64,000 nt of DNA from Mycobacterium kansasii ATCC 12478 (GTDB lineage Bacteria > Actinomycetota > Actinomycetes > Mycobacteriales > Mycobacteriaceae). The notes beneath the pieces are model-generated. The model had not been told where the DNA came from and ran no database searches. It worked only from the letters and a program-made list of their open reading frames with translations. The position numbers and the translations under genes are program-made. Shown piece by piece: positions 47,340-56,081 of this stretch (the stretch's first letter is position 1; each line of letters starts with the position of its first letter). The DNA is taken from the NCBI RefSeq assembly GCF_000157895.3, contig NC_022663.1, positions 5,580,001 to 5,644,000 on the forward strand. The letters are read 5' to 3'.

Positions 47340-48908
47340 TCAGGCGGGACAGTAGGTGTCGGTGCCAGGGAGCTTGCCGTCGTTGAGGTACCCGAGCAGC
47401 GGCGGCACCGCACAGGAGGAATAGATGCTGGCGCCGTGGCCGATGCCCTGCCACATCACCCGCTTGCTCGCGGCGTTGGCGTTGATGACCGTGGCAGCCG
47501 TCTGCGCAACCCCGTCGACGCCCACGATCGGGTCGTCTTGCACACCCATCAACAAGACGTCGACCTTGAGCTCCTTCGGCAATTGCGGCGGCGAACCGGA
47601 GGGCCAGTGCACGCACTTGACCAGATTGAGCGCGGCGACCGTGCCGAACTGGGGATAGAGCTTGGCCCAGGCAACCACCAGTTCGCGTACCCGGTCCGGG
47701 GTGGGGCGGTTGACCGCGTCGCTGCACGAGTTGACGAATTGGCCGTCGGTGTCCTGAAGGCCGTCGGCGCGGTTCATCAGGTTGGACAGCTGATTCATGT
47801 CACCGGCGCGCGCGGCCGCCAGTGCGTTGGCCAGCGTGGTGGTGGTGCTGATGCGGTCGCCGGTCGGAAAGCCCAGCGTGGTGGTGATCGCGTTGGCGAT
47901 CGACGCGACCGAGGTTCCGGACCCCCGCAGCGAGCGAGCCGTGCTCAGCAGTGCGCTCACGGCGCCCTTCGGATCCGGACCCAGCGCGCAGTTGACCGCA
48001 ACACACTGCGCCGCGAACGCGTCCAGCGCGGCCTGCTGGCCTTTGACCTGTTGTTCGGCCTTCGCCTCGGCGCTCACACCCAACGCGACCGGCGAGTCGA
48101 GGATCAACCTGGCCACCTTGTCCGGGCGCGAGCCGGCATAGGTCAGTGCCACCTGGGCGCCGTTGCCGATGCCGACCAGTGCCAGTGCCGGCACATCCCA
48201 CAGATTGCGCAGCCGCTCGAGATCGGAGGCGGCGTGCCCGTTGTCGTAGGCGGAATCGGCGGGTGCGATGACGTCTGTGCAGCTGGTGGTGGCCTCGTTC
48301 GAGATCGCCGAGAGGTTGGCCACCGGATCGTCGCCGGTCTGGAACTGCGACTGGTCGCGCATCTCGTCACGCTGGAAGTGGTCGCGGCAATCGATCGGAC
48401 TCGACATGCCCATGCCCCGGCGGTCCACGGCGACGATCGGGTGACTGCGGAGGATGTCGGCGCCCGCATGCGATAACCACACCGGCAGCTGCGTCGACGA
48501 CGGCAGATCGGAACCGGTGGTGAACACCAGAGGTCCCGCGTCGCGCGGGGTCTGGCCGGAACGGGCCCGCACCACACCGATGCTGATCGACCCGGACCCG
48601 CCGTTGAGCGGGTCGAGGTCGGAGTCGAAGGTGGCGCATTCCAGGTTGATGCCCGGCGCGGCGGGGATTGCCGCGTTGCCGTAGACCTGAGACGTGCAGT
48701 CGCGCCAGGACAGATCGTTCTTGGGAGCCGCGATCGGTGGCGGGCCGCTGGGTGGTGGTGTCGTGGTGGCGGCGCCCTGCGGTTTGGCGCCGCTATAGGT
48801 GGCGAAGCGCGGGTTGGCGCCGAGGACCGGGACGCAGCCGGCCAGCACCATGGTCACCGAGCAGGCCACCGAGACCAGGACTGTTGCGGACGTGATGCGC
48901 CGACTCAT
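47340..48908 (-). CDS. Lipoprotein alpha/beta hydrolase/peptidase (TAP-like)
   Basis: 522 residues beginning with a lipoprotein signal (VLVSVACSVTMVLAGC), the lipobox LAGC placing the lipidated Cys near 24. The body is an alpha/beta hydrolase: VAVDRRGMGMSSPIDC, and GIGNGAQVALTYAG at the elbow position. In place of the usual GxSxG nucleophile serine the sequence reads G-N-G, which may affect activity. A TAP-like C-terminal domain with a late His (GIGHGASIYSSC) ends the protein. It matches Rv2672 and is probably cell-surface. Confidence 0.82.
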   Translation of the reverse strand: MSRRITSATVLVSVACSVTMVLAGCVPVLGANPRFATYSGAKPQGAATTTPPPSGPPPIAAPKNDLSWRDCTSQVYGNAAIPAAPGINLECATFDSDLDPLNGGSGSISIGVVRARSGQTPRDAGPLVFTTGSDLPSSTQLPVWLSHAGADILRSHPIVAVDRRGMGMSSPIDCRDHFQRDEMRDQSQFQTGDDPVANLSAISNEATTSCTDVIAPADSAYDNGHAASDLERLRNLWDVPALALVGIGNGAQVALTYAGSRPDKVARLILDSPVALGVSAEAKAEQQVKGQQAALDAFAAQCVAVNCALGPDPKGAVSALLSTARSLRGSGTSVASIANAITTTLGFPTGDRISTTTTLANALAAARAGDMNQLSNLMNRADGLQDTDGQFVNSCSDAVNRPTPDRVRELVVAWAKLYPQFGTVAALNLVKCVHWPSGSPPQLPKELKVDVLLMGVQDDPIVGVDGVAQTAATVINANAASKRVMWQGIGHGASIYSSCAVPPLLGYLNDGKLPGTDTYCPA

Positions 48909-48924
48909 GCCGACCACAGTAACG

Positions 48925-49719
48925 TCAGGCTTTGACGTAGCGGGTGTACAGATAACCGGCGTCGTCGGTGAGCACGTGGGCGCAGCGCATCGGGGTCTTC
49001 AGCTGCCCCGGTCCGGTGACGATGCGCCGGGCCAGACCGCCGACCACAAACGGCGCGATCGTCAGGCACAGTTCGTCGAGCAAGCCGCGCTCGATGAACG
49101 ATCCGAGCAGTATCGGCCCGCCCTCGGTGAGGATACGACGCAGACCGCGCTCGGCGAGCCTGGCCAGCAGCACAGCTTCGTCGACCTTGACGGGATCGGT
49201 GTCAGAGCAGTCGACCACCTCGGCGAGGCCGGTGAGGCCCCGTCGCGTCTCGTCGGCCACCGCCGTGGCGGTGAGCACCAGAGGCGGCACCTCGGTGCGG
49301 GTGAACACGGCGAGGTCGCGGGCGAGGTGACCGGACTTGGTGACGATCGCCAGTTGCGGGACCTCGCTTTGGCCGCGCAGCTGTCGCTGGCGGCGTGCGG
49401 CGACGCTGAGTTGAGCGCCGGAGTAACCCTCCACGCGCACGGTGCCCGCGCCCACCACGATCACGTCCGCCAGTTCACGCAGCAGCCGGAACACCGCCCG
49501 GTCGCCCGGCCCGCCGAGCCCGCCGCTGGTGCCGGCGACGGTGGCACCGCCGTCGACGCTGCTGATGAAATTGGCTCGTAGCCAGATGCCGTTGACGTCC
49601 GGCGGATAGCGGTAATACTCGGGCAGGTCGGCTTCGTCGAGCGTGCGGTCGGACCCGAGCAATGTCAGGCGGATGCCGGCGGATCGGCCGGCGGCCGGGC
49701 CGGCCCCGAAGTCGGGCAT
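48925..49719 (-). CDS. ribD: RibD C-terminal (reductase) domain protein
   Basis: 264 residues corresponding to Rv2671. It has only the reductase domain of RibD/RibG, with NFISSVDGGATVAGTSGGLG near 50 and LTEGGPILLGSFIERGLLDEL near 190; the deaminase domain is missing. The M. tuberculosis protein is reported to act as a dihydrofolate reductase-like enzyme, with a role in para-aminosalicylate resistance. NADPH use is expected. It is downstream of nothing on its strand and divergent from zapE. Confidence 0.87.
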   Translation of the reverse strand: MPDFGAGPAAGRSAGIRLTLLGSDRTLDEADLPEYYRYPPDVNGIWLRANFISSVDGGATVAGTSGGLGGPGDRAVFRLLRELADVIVVGAGTVRVEGYSGAQLSVAARRQRQLRGQSEVPQLAIVTKSGHLARDLAVFTRTEVPPLVLTATAVADETRRGLTGLAEVVDCSDTDPVKVDEAVLLARLAERGLRRILTEGGPILLGSFIERGLLDELCLTIAPFVVGGLARRIVTGPGQLKTPMRCAHVLTDDAGYLYTRYVKA

Positions 49720-49753
49720 GAGTGTGATTGCAGCACGCCGCTACAGTGCCAGC

Positions 49754-50791
49754 ATGCACGGGTCCACCGCTGTGGGAGCTTCCGGCCGGCCGGGCCGCCT
49801 GGTGGATCGGCATCCCACGGTGTCGCCGGAACGCCTGATCGCCCAGCTGCGGCCGCCGCCCACCTTCGCCGAGGTGAGCTTTGCGACGTATCGGCCCGAC
49901 CCGGCAGAGCCGACTCAGGCCGCCGCGGTCGTCGCCTGCCAGCAGTTCTGCCAGCAGGCTGCGGAGCGGCGGGCGGGCCGCAAGAAGCGGTTCGGTAAGC
50001 GGGAGGTGTTGCCGGGAGTCGGCCTGTACCTGGACGGCGGGTTCGGTGTCGGCAAGACCCATTTGCTGGCGTCGTCCTACTACGTGCTGCCGGGCGAGCG
50101 CCCCAAGGCGTTCGCGACCTTTGGCGAGCTGACCCAGCTGGCCGGGGTGTTCGGTTTCGCCGAATGCATCGACCTGCTGGCGCACTACACCGCGGTGTGC
50201 ATCGACGAATTCGAGCTGGATGACCCGGGTAACACGACGCTGATCTCGCGGATGCTCTCCGCGCTGGTCGCGCGCGGGGTGTCGGTGGCCGCCACCTCCA
50301 ACACGCTGCCCGAGCAGCTCGGCGAAGGACGCTTTGCCGCCCAGGATTTTCTGCGTGAAATCCACACGCTGGCAAGCATTTTCACCACGATACGGATCGA
50401 GGGGCCCGACTACCGGCACCGCGATCTGCCGCCGGCGCCGCCGCCGTTGTCGGACGAGGATGTCGCCGCACGGGCCGCTTGCGTCGACGGGGCGACCCTC
50501 GACGACTTCGACGCGCTGTGTGCGCACCTGGCCACCATGCACCCGTCGCGCTATCTGACGTTGATCGAGGGGGTGACGGCGGTGTTTTTGACCGGGGTGC
50601 ACGGCATCGACGATCAACACGTCGCGCTGCGACTGGTTGCGCTCACCGATCGCCTCTATGACGCCGGCATTCCGGTGGTGGCCTCCGGGGCGAAGCTGGA
50701 CACCATCTTCAGCGAGGAGATGCTGGCTGGTGGCTACCGGAAGAAGTACCTGCGGGCCACGTCACGCCTGTTGGCGCTGACCGCCCGGTGA
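49754..50791 (+). CDS. zapE: AFG1/ZapE-like ATPase
   Basis: The 345 residues form an AAA-type ATPase of the AFG1/ZapE family: Walker A GGFGVGKTHLLAS (about 95), Walker B AVCIDEFELDD and a sensor/arginine region SVAATSNTLPEQLGEGRF. ZapE-type proteins act in cell division or membrane protein quality control. It corresponds to Rv2670c. ATG MHGSTAVG was chosen; the frame is open upstream, where it overlaps ribD. The 3' end overlaps the convergent GNAT gene by 83 bases. Confidence 0.87.
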   Translation: MHGSTAVGASGRPGRLVDRHPTVSPERLIAQLRPPPTFAEVSFATYRPDPAEPTQAAAVVACQQFCQQAAERRAGRKKRFGKREVLPGVGLYLDGGFGVGKTHLLASSYYVLPGERPKAFATFGELTQLAGVFGFAECIDLLAHYTAVCIDEFELDDPGNTTLISRMLSALVARGVSVAATSNTLPEQLGEGRFAAQDFLREIHTLASIFTTIRIEGPDYRHRDLPPAPPPLSDEDVAARAACVDGATLDDFDALCAHLATMHPSRYLTLIEGVTAVFLTGVHGIDDQHVALRLVALTDRLYDAGIPVVASGAKLDTIFSEEMLAGGYRKKYLRATSRLLALTAR

Positions 50792-51287
50792 CGGCTCGGG
50801 TCATGACGTAGTCGTGCTCTTGGTGATCGCCCAGCTGAAACATCCTGGTTCCGCTGACGGTGAAGCCATTCTTGAAGTAAAAGCGTTGGGCGCGAACGTT
50901 TTTCTGGTTCACTCCCAACCACACCCGGTGAACGCTCCACTCGGCGGCGGTGGCCAGCGCGGCGCCCATCAACGCCGAGGCCACGCCCATGCCGTGAAAT
51001 TCGGCCAGCACGTACAGCTTTGACAACTCGGCCGAGTCATCACGGTCGATACCGCGAACGAGCATGGCGTAACCGATAATTCGGCCCTGGTCCCGGGCAC
51101 CCAGGATGGCGCGCCGCGGATCGGCCAGGTACTCGGCGAACCGGGTCGTCGACAGGTTGGCGTCGACGAATGACGCGATGTGCTCGAGGGCCACCGACGG
51201 CGGACAGGCCAGCGGAAAGGTCTGTGCGGCCACGGCCGCCAATTCGGCCGCGTCGGCGGGATCCGTCGGGGTGATCTGGACGGTCAG
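50709..51287 (-). CDS. GNAT family N-acetyltransferase with unclear start
   Basis: The GNAT core is clear: VQITPTDPADAAEL at the start, ELSKLYVLAEFHGMGVASALM (acetyl-CoA pyrophosphate loop) and VWLGVNQKNVRAQRFYFKNGF. It matches Rv2669. At the expected start there is no ATG or GTG; the codon before VQIT is ACC and the nearest alternative is CTG, one base below the upstream gene's stop. The C-terminus runs about 25 residues past the usual GNAT end, into zapE. The coordinates given use that CTG. Confidence 0.7.
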   Translation of the reverse strand: MTVQITPTDPADAAELAAVAAQTFPLACPPSVALEHIASFVDANLSTTRFAEYLADPRRAILGARDQGRIIGYAMLVRGIDRDDSAELSKLYVLAEFHGMGVASALMGAALATAAEWSVHRVWLGVNQKNVRAQRFYFKNGFTVSGTRMFQLGDHQEHDYVMTRAVTGRSAPTGVTWPAGTSSGSHQPASPR

Positions 51288-51288
51288 T

Positions 51289-51807
51289 TCACAGGTTCCA
51301 CTGGGCGAGGTGCTGGCCGGTCTTCCTGTCCAGCAGGACGACGACGGAGACCGGGTCACGGTAGGCATCCCAATAGACTCCGCCGCGGACGATCGCGCCC
51401 TGCGGGGCGTTGCCCAGCGCGGCGTCCAGCCAATCGGGTGCGTCGCAGGGCCGCGGCTTGTACGCATCGGCGAACTGGGTGACTCCGTCGAAGCTGAAGT
51501 TGGTCGCCATGATGTAGGAATTAGGCACCCGGACGGCGCGGACCGTCACGTCGGCTCGGTTGACCGCGCTGCCGGGGAAGCTCTTCACCGGGACGCCGCT
51601 GCGCGTGTAGCCGAAGCCGGGCGGTGGGTCGACGGGTTCGACGCTGCTGACGGTCACGTCGGCGATGTAGGTGCCGGTGTCCACCCGCAACGTGTCACCG
51701 ATGTGGCCGATGGGTGCGTCGCCGGCCCACGCGCGGGGAGCGGCTGACGCCAGCAGACCCGCTGCGGCGACGAGGAAGGTGGAAAGGATGATCAGCCAGC
51801 GCTGCAT
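51289..51807 (-). CDS. Exported protein, MPT63/Rv2668-like
   Basis: 172 residues with a signal peptide (MQRWLIILSTFLVAAAGLLA, cleavage probably after APRAWA near residue 28). A beta-rich, immunoglobulin-like secreted domain follows, similar to the MPT63 (DUF1942) family, with two cysteine-free halves joined by VRAVRVPNSYIMATNF. It matches Rv2668 in length. Function is unknown. In H37Rv clpC2 and then the phiRv2 prophage lie beyond this gene; here a DUF732 and a TPR gene come first. Confidence 0.8.
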   Translation of the reverse strand: MQRWLIILSTFLVAAAGLLASAAPRAWAGDAPIGHIGDTLRVDTGTYIADVTVSSVEPVDPPPGFGYTRSGVPVKSFPGSAVNRADVTVRAVRVPNSYIMATNFSFDGVTQFADAYKPRPCDAPDWLDAALGNAPQGAIVRGGVYWDAYRDPVSVVVLLDRKTGQHLAQWNL

Positions 51808-52023
51808 CGGTGCCTCCTCGGCTCCCTATTCGGGGACCTTCGCATGATTGCACATGCCGTAACGGGTAGGGGAGGGGTCGCCCGTCGTGGGTCTTGCCGG
51901 GCCTGCCGGTACCGGCGAGCCGGACGCGGTACGAGACCTTAGCTCGCGAAATCATGCAAAGTTCACCTTCCGTTCGCCGCGCGACGCGCATGCTCTCGGT
52001 GGCTTTGGGACAATTCGGAGGTC

Positions 52024-52353
52024 ATGAGACTCCTACTGGTGCTGGCCTGCATTGTCACCGTCATCGGCTTGGCAGCGCCTGCGCGCGCCGACGACAAACA
52101 AGATCAAGCGTTCCTGGTCGCACTGGGAGCTGCCGGCATCACCTACCAGAACGCCGGCGCCACCATCGCCACCGGCAAGAAGGTGTGCGATATGGCTAAG
52201 GAGGGCAAGTCGGCGATCGAGGTCGTCACATACTTGCAAGGCCTCAGCCCGCAGCTGACGCAGCCGAACGCTGCCAGATTCACCGCGATCGCGGCCGGGG
52301 TTTACTGTCCCGAGCAACTGCCCGGTAGCAGCAAACCCGACAGCGGCGGGTGA
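52024..52353 (+). CDS. DUF732 family secreted small protein
   Basis: 109 residues with a clear signal peptide (MRLLLVLACIVTVIGLAAPA, cut after ARA). The DUF732 domain follows: DQAFLVALGAAGITYQNAG, GKKVCDMAKEGKS, and AARFTAIAAGVYCPEQL, with two conserved cysteines that can form a disulfide. These small exported proteins are abundant in mycobacteria and of unknown role. A GGAGG is two bases from the ATG. Confidence 0.85.
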   Translation: MRLLLVLACIVTVIGLAAPARADDKQDQAFLVALGAAGITYQNAGATIATGKKVCDMAKEGKSAIEVVTYLQGLSPQLTQPNAARFTAIAAGVYCPEQLPGSSKPDSGG

Positions 52354-52497
52354 ACGTCTGCGACCGAGGATGATGGAATCCCCTGCGGCGTGGCCAGACC
52401 ACCGAGTGTGCATCTGACGACGACAGCCCGGGTGGGCGTCGCCAGATACACGTTCGGCGAGAGCTGCTTCGGCCTTGGGGCGCGCTATGGTGCGGGA

Positions 52498-54147
52498 ATG
52501 ACTGCCGAGTATTTCGACCTCGGCTCCTATCACCGGCCAATCGAGACCTCTTCCGCGGAGGCGCAGCTCTGGTTCGACCGCGGGCTGGTATGGGCGTATG
52601 CGTTCAACCACGAAGAGGCAATCCGGTGCTTCGAACGGGCACTGGCACTCGACCCGGAGCTGGCCATCGCGCGGTGGGGAATCGCTTATGCGGTCGGACC
52701 CAACTACAACAAGGCGTGGGAAGCATTCGACCCGTTCGACCTGAGTGGGTCGCTGGCCCGCGCGCGTATGGAACTCCAGCTGGCCGAGCGCGGCAGGGCC
52801 AGTCCGGTGGAGCAAGGCCTGATCGCCGCGCTGCGGACCCGCTTTCCCACCGGCGACCTGCATGCGGGCGTAATCGCCTATGCCGACGCGATGACTTCGC
52901 TGGCCGCTGCCTACCCCGACGATGTCGACGTGCAAGCGCTGGCCGCCGACGCGCTGGTCAACGTCTCCGCGTGGGCCCTGTGGGACACCGCGACCGGCGA
53001 GCCGGCGGCGGGTTCGCGGGTGGTGGAGGCCAAGCGGATCCTCGATGCGGCGCTGGCCACGCCGGCCGGTCGCGAACACCCGGGGATCCTGCATCTGTAC
53101 CTGCACACCATGGAGATGTCGGCGACTCCGGAGGATGCCCTACCGGCGGCGGACTTGTTGCGCGGCCTGGTGCCTGACGCCGGGCATCTGCAGCACATGC
53201 CCAGCCACATCGACGTGCTGTGCGGCGACTATCGCAGCTCGGTGATGGCCAATCTTGCTGCGGTACAAGCAGACCGGCGCTTTGTGAGCCGCGAGGGCCC
53301 GTTGAACTTCTATTCGCTGTACCGCGCGCACGATCTGCACTTCATCGTCTATTCGGCGATGTTGGAAGGGCGGCTGCAGGTGGCGTTGCAGGCCGCCGAC
53401 GAGCTCGCCGGTCAGCTGACCGCCGAGTTGCTGTCGATCGAATCCCCGCCGATGGCCGACTGGCTCGAAGCTTTCGTGGCGTTGCGGACGCACGTGCTGG
53501 TGCGGTTCGGCCGGTGGGACGAGCTGATCGCGCAGCCGCTGCCGGACAATCAGGACCTGTACTGCACCACCACGGCCACGATTCACTACGGGCGCGGTGT
53601 TGCGCTGGCGGCCACCGGTCAACCGGCGCAGGCAGATGCCGAGCGCGCCGCGTTCACGAAGGCGTACAACCGGATACCGGTCTCGCGGTGCCTGTTCAAC
53701 AACACCTGTCGAGACATCCTGGCCGTGGCCGCAGCCATGCTCGACGGTGAAATCGCCTACCGCGAAGAGCGCTTCGAAGCGGCGTTCGGTCATCTGAGAC
53801 GCGCCGTCGAGTTGGACGACACGCTGCCCTACGACGAGCCGTGGGGCTGGATGCAGCCCACTCGGCATGCGTACGGTGCGCTGCTGCTCGAGCAGGGGCA
53901 CGTCGAAGAAGCGGCGGCCGTCTATGCCGCCGACCTCGGTCTGGACCCCACCTTGGCCAGGCCCTGCCAGCACCCCGGGAACGTCTGGAGCCTGCACGGG
54001 TACCACGAATGCCTGCAGCGGCTTGGTCGTACCGCCGAAGCCGCGCTCATCGGCCGGCAGCTAAGGCTGGCCGTTGCGCGTGCCGACGTCCCGATTCGTG
54101 CGTCATGTGCGTGCCGGCTCGACGTGTCGTCGTGCTGCGATGACTGA
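52498..54147 (+). CDS. Tetratricopeptide repeat protein
   Basis: 549 residues of helical repeats, with the first clear TPR pair at about 20-60 (QLWFDRGLVWAYAFNHEEAI, RCFERALALDPELAIA). The conserved HLYLHTMEMSATPEDA and HMPSHIDVLCGDY motifs are shared with a family of large bacterial TPR proteins of unknown function. No signal peptide. The last 20 residues (CACRLDVSSCCDD) are unusual for the family. ATG MTAEYFDLG was chosen. It is the last chromosomal gene before the integration site. Confidence 0.8.
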   Translation: MTAEYFDLGSYHRPIETSSAEAQLWFDRGLVWAYAFNHEEAIRCFERALALDPELAIARWGIAYAVGPNYNKAWEAFDPFDLSGSLARARMELQLAERGRASPVEQGLIAALRTRFPTGDLHAGVIAYADAMTSLAAAYPDDVDVQALAADALVNVSAWALWDTATGEPAAGSRVVEAKRILDAALATPAGREHPGILHLYLHTMEMSATPEDALPAADLLRGLVPDAGHLQHMPSHIDVLCGDYRSSVMANLAAVQADRRFVSREGPLNFYSLYRAHDLHFIVYSAMLEGRLQVALQAADELAGQLTAELLSIESPPMADWLEAFVALRTHVLVRFGRWDELIAQPLPDNQDLYCTTTATIHYGRGVALAATGQPAQADAERAAFTKAYNRIPVSRCLFNNTCRDILAVAAAMLDGEIAYREERFEAAFGHLRRAVELDDTLPYDEPWGWMQPTRHAYGALLLEQGHVEEAAAVYAADLGLDPTLARPCQHPGNVWSLHGYHECLQRLGRTAEAALIGRQLRLAVARADVPIRASCACRLDVSSCCDD

Positions 54148-54211
54148 CGGGTCCGGCGGGAATGTACCTGGCGCTGCCGGGCTCATTAATGTCCTTGACC
54201 TGCACTAACAC

Positions 54212-54234
54212 TGGTGCGCGATACTGGGATTGAA
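54212..54234 (-). other. Putative attachment-site core: 3' end of a tRNA-Val-like sequence
   Basis: Read on the minus strand these 23 bases contain TTCAATCCC (T-loop and T-stem), then AGTATCGCGCA and a terminal CCA. That closely resembles the 3' end of mycobacterial tRNA-Val, in which phiRv2 is known to integrate. No D-arm or anticodon arm precedes it, so this is a duplicated fragment and not a gene. It lies between the last chromosomal gene and the phiRv2-type integrase, as an att end should. Confidence 0.6.
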
Positions 54235-54414
54235 GTAGGCGATTTCGGGTTTTTCGGATTTGTGTTGTGACCAGTGCGGATGGCCTCTGAACTGGTAACA
54301 CACTGGACAGTATCGCGCGCGCTAAGCGGAAGCAAGCGGAAGCTTTGATAAACTCATTCGGCACATATTTGGCACGAAAAGGCGATACTGAGTGATCGCT
54401 GGAACGCGATACTG
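54218..54414. repeat. Repeated GCGATACTG motif next to the integrase
   Basis: The 9-mer GCGATACTG occurs as direct copies at 54218, 54382 and 54406 and as an inverted copy at 54308. The first is inside the att-like core. A tandem AAGCGGAAGC lies at about 54324-54342. The pattern fits arm-type and core-type binding sites of a tyrosine integrase. Copy density this high in 200 bases is unlikely by chance, but binding is inference. Confidence 0.6.
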
Positions 54415-54427
54415 GACGGATCACCCG

Positions 54428-55549
54428 ATGGCACGCAAACGGTCGTTCGGCAACATTCGCAAGCTGCCGTCCGGCCGCTATCAGGTCCGCTTCACCGACC
54501 CAGACGGCAACTACATCACCGCGCCCAAGACCTTCGCCGCGCGCATCGACGCCGAGGCGTGGCTTACCGACCGGCGTCGCGAAATCGATGCGAAACTCTG
54601 GAACCCCGCATCGGTCGCCAAACCCGACAAGATCACCTTCGGCGCCTACGCGAGCGCATGGCTTGCTGGCCGGCAGGTGGCTGGGCGACCGATCAAACAG
54701 CGCACTCGCGAGCACTACCAAGCCATCCTCGACGACCACTTGATTGAGACGTTCGGTACTCGCCAGCTCGCCGCGATCACTCCGAAAGCTGTCCGCGAAT
54801 GGTACGCGGTGACTCTGACAAATCGGCCGACGATGCGCAGCCACGCCTACAGCCTATTGCGCACGATCATGGGAAGCGCCGTCAATGACGAGCTGATCGA
54901 CACCAACCCGTGCCGCATCGTCGGCGCCGGCCGTGCCAAGCGTGTACACAAGATTCGCCCCGCGTCGGTCGATGAACTCGCGACCCTCACCAATGCGATG
55001 CCTGAACGGCTACGCCTAATGGTCACCCTCGCATCCTGGTGCGCACTGCGGTTCGGCGAGACCGTGGAGTTGCGCCGCAGCGACATCGACCTGTCCGACG
55101 AAATGATCCGTGTTCGACGCGCAGCTGTACGCACGGGCGGCGGCAGCTTCCAGGTCACGACACCGAAGTCCGATGCCGGTGTGCGCGACGTTGCGATACC
55201 ACCGCACATCATCCCGCAGATCGAGGATCACCTGTCGAAGTACGTTGGCAGTAAGCGTGATTCGTTGCTTTTTGCCGCCCAGAACGGTGGGCATCTACAG
55301 CCGTCCACGCTTACCCGGCACTGGTACAAAGCGCGCAAGGCGGCTAACCGAGACGATCTGCGCTGGCACGACCTGCGGCACTCCGGTGCGGTGCTGGCTG
55401 CGGCCACGGGCGCGTCGCTGGCTGAATTGATGGCACGCCTTGGGCATTCGACGCCACAGGCCGCGATGCGCTACCAACACGCTGCGCAAGGCAGGGACCG
55501 TGAGATTGCCGCCCTGTTAAGCAAGCTCGCGGCCAATAGGGAGCTGTGA
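54428..55549 (+). CDS. Tyrosine-type phage integrase, phiRv2 type
   Basis: 373 residues. An N-terminal arm-binding domain (MARKRSFGNIRKLPSGRYQV, about 1-50), a SAM-like core-binding domain (about 75-160) and a catalytic domain follow. Catalytic residues visible are the Arg in LRFGETVELRR, HDLRHSG (H-x-x-R), LGHS and the nucleophile Tyr in AAMRYQHAAQG. It resembles the H37Rv phiRv2 integrase (Rv2659c) along most of its length. It is the first gene of a same-strand operon; its stop overlaps the next start. Confidence 0.92.
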   Translation: MARKRSFGNIRKLPSGRYQVRFTDPDGNYITAPKTFAARIDAEAWLTDRRREIDAKLWNPASVAKPDKITFGAYASAWLAGRQVAGRPIKQRTREHYQAILDDHLIETFGTRQLAAITPKAVREWYAVTLTNRPTMRSHAYSLLRTIMGSAVNDELIDTNPCRIVGAGRAKRVHKIRPASVDELATLTNAMPERLRLMVTLASWCALRFGETVELRRSDIDLSDEMIRVRRAAVRTGGGSFQVTTPKSDAGVRDVAIPPHIIPQIEDHLSKYVGSKRDSLLFAAQNGGHLQPSTLTRHWYKARKAANRDDLRWHDLRHSGAVLAAATGASLAELMARLGHSTPQAAMRYQHAAQGRDREIAALLSKLAANREL

Positions 55550-56013
55550 TGGAGCAGCCACACTTTCGGGTTGTCTGCGATCACGGCATCCGTGACGGCC
55601 GATTGGATCATGTGGCCTGGCTCGTATGGTGCCCCGACATCCGCCAGTGGCGGCCGGGGCCTGACTACGATGACGCGATCGAGACCAAGCTGATCGACTA
55701 CGTCGGCCGAAATACGTTAGAGCACACATATACTCCCGACCTACAGCAGCCGCGTAGTAGAACTCGACCGCCGAAACCTCCAGGTCCAGCTCGAAGCACC
55801 CTGATGATTCCGTGCCCGACCCGAGGTTGTACCCGCAGGCAGTACCGCACCGATAGGGATAAGCTGCAAACCCTTTTCGAATTTATCGCGTCCAACCAGC
55901 AATTCCGCGACGCGGTCTCGGTAGTCGCCGACGAGAACGTCATCGTCATCAAGTTGGATGCGCTGCACACGGCGCGCGACACGGCGCGCACAAGATTCCA
56001 CCTAGAGGTGTAA
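55549..56013 (+). CDS. Hypothetical protein of the mobile element
   Basis: 154 residues, start coupled to the integrase stop (TGATG). The N-terminal half (FRVVCDHGIRDGRLDHVAWLVWCPDI) is soluble and His/Trp-containing. A Pro/Arg linker follows, then CPTRGCTRRQYRTDRDKLQTLFEFI in which two cysteines and a helix could form a small metal or DNA-binding unit. I do not recognise a family. Its position next to the integrase suggests an accessory recombination or regulatory role. Confidence 0.6.
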   Translation: MEQPHFRVVCDHGIRDGRLDHVAWLVWCPDIRQWRPGPDYDDAIETKLIDYVGRNTLEHTYTPDLQQPRSRTRPPKPPGPARSTLMIPCPTRGCTRRQYRTDRDKLQTLFEFIASNQQFRDAVSVVADENVIVIKLDALHTARDTARTRFHLEV

Positions 56014-56081
56014 TCCGTGCGCTACACTCACTCATAATCCGGCTTCGATCCCGGGCATTTTCTCGTGCCTAGGAAGACCGA

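Noticed and set aside
54148..54427. Complete tRNA gene at the integration site
   Set aside because: Only the T-arm and acceptor end match tRNA-Val; no D-arm or anticodon arm can be built.
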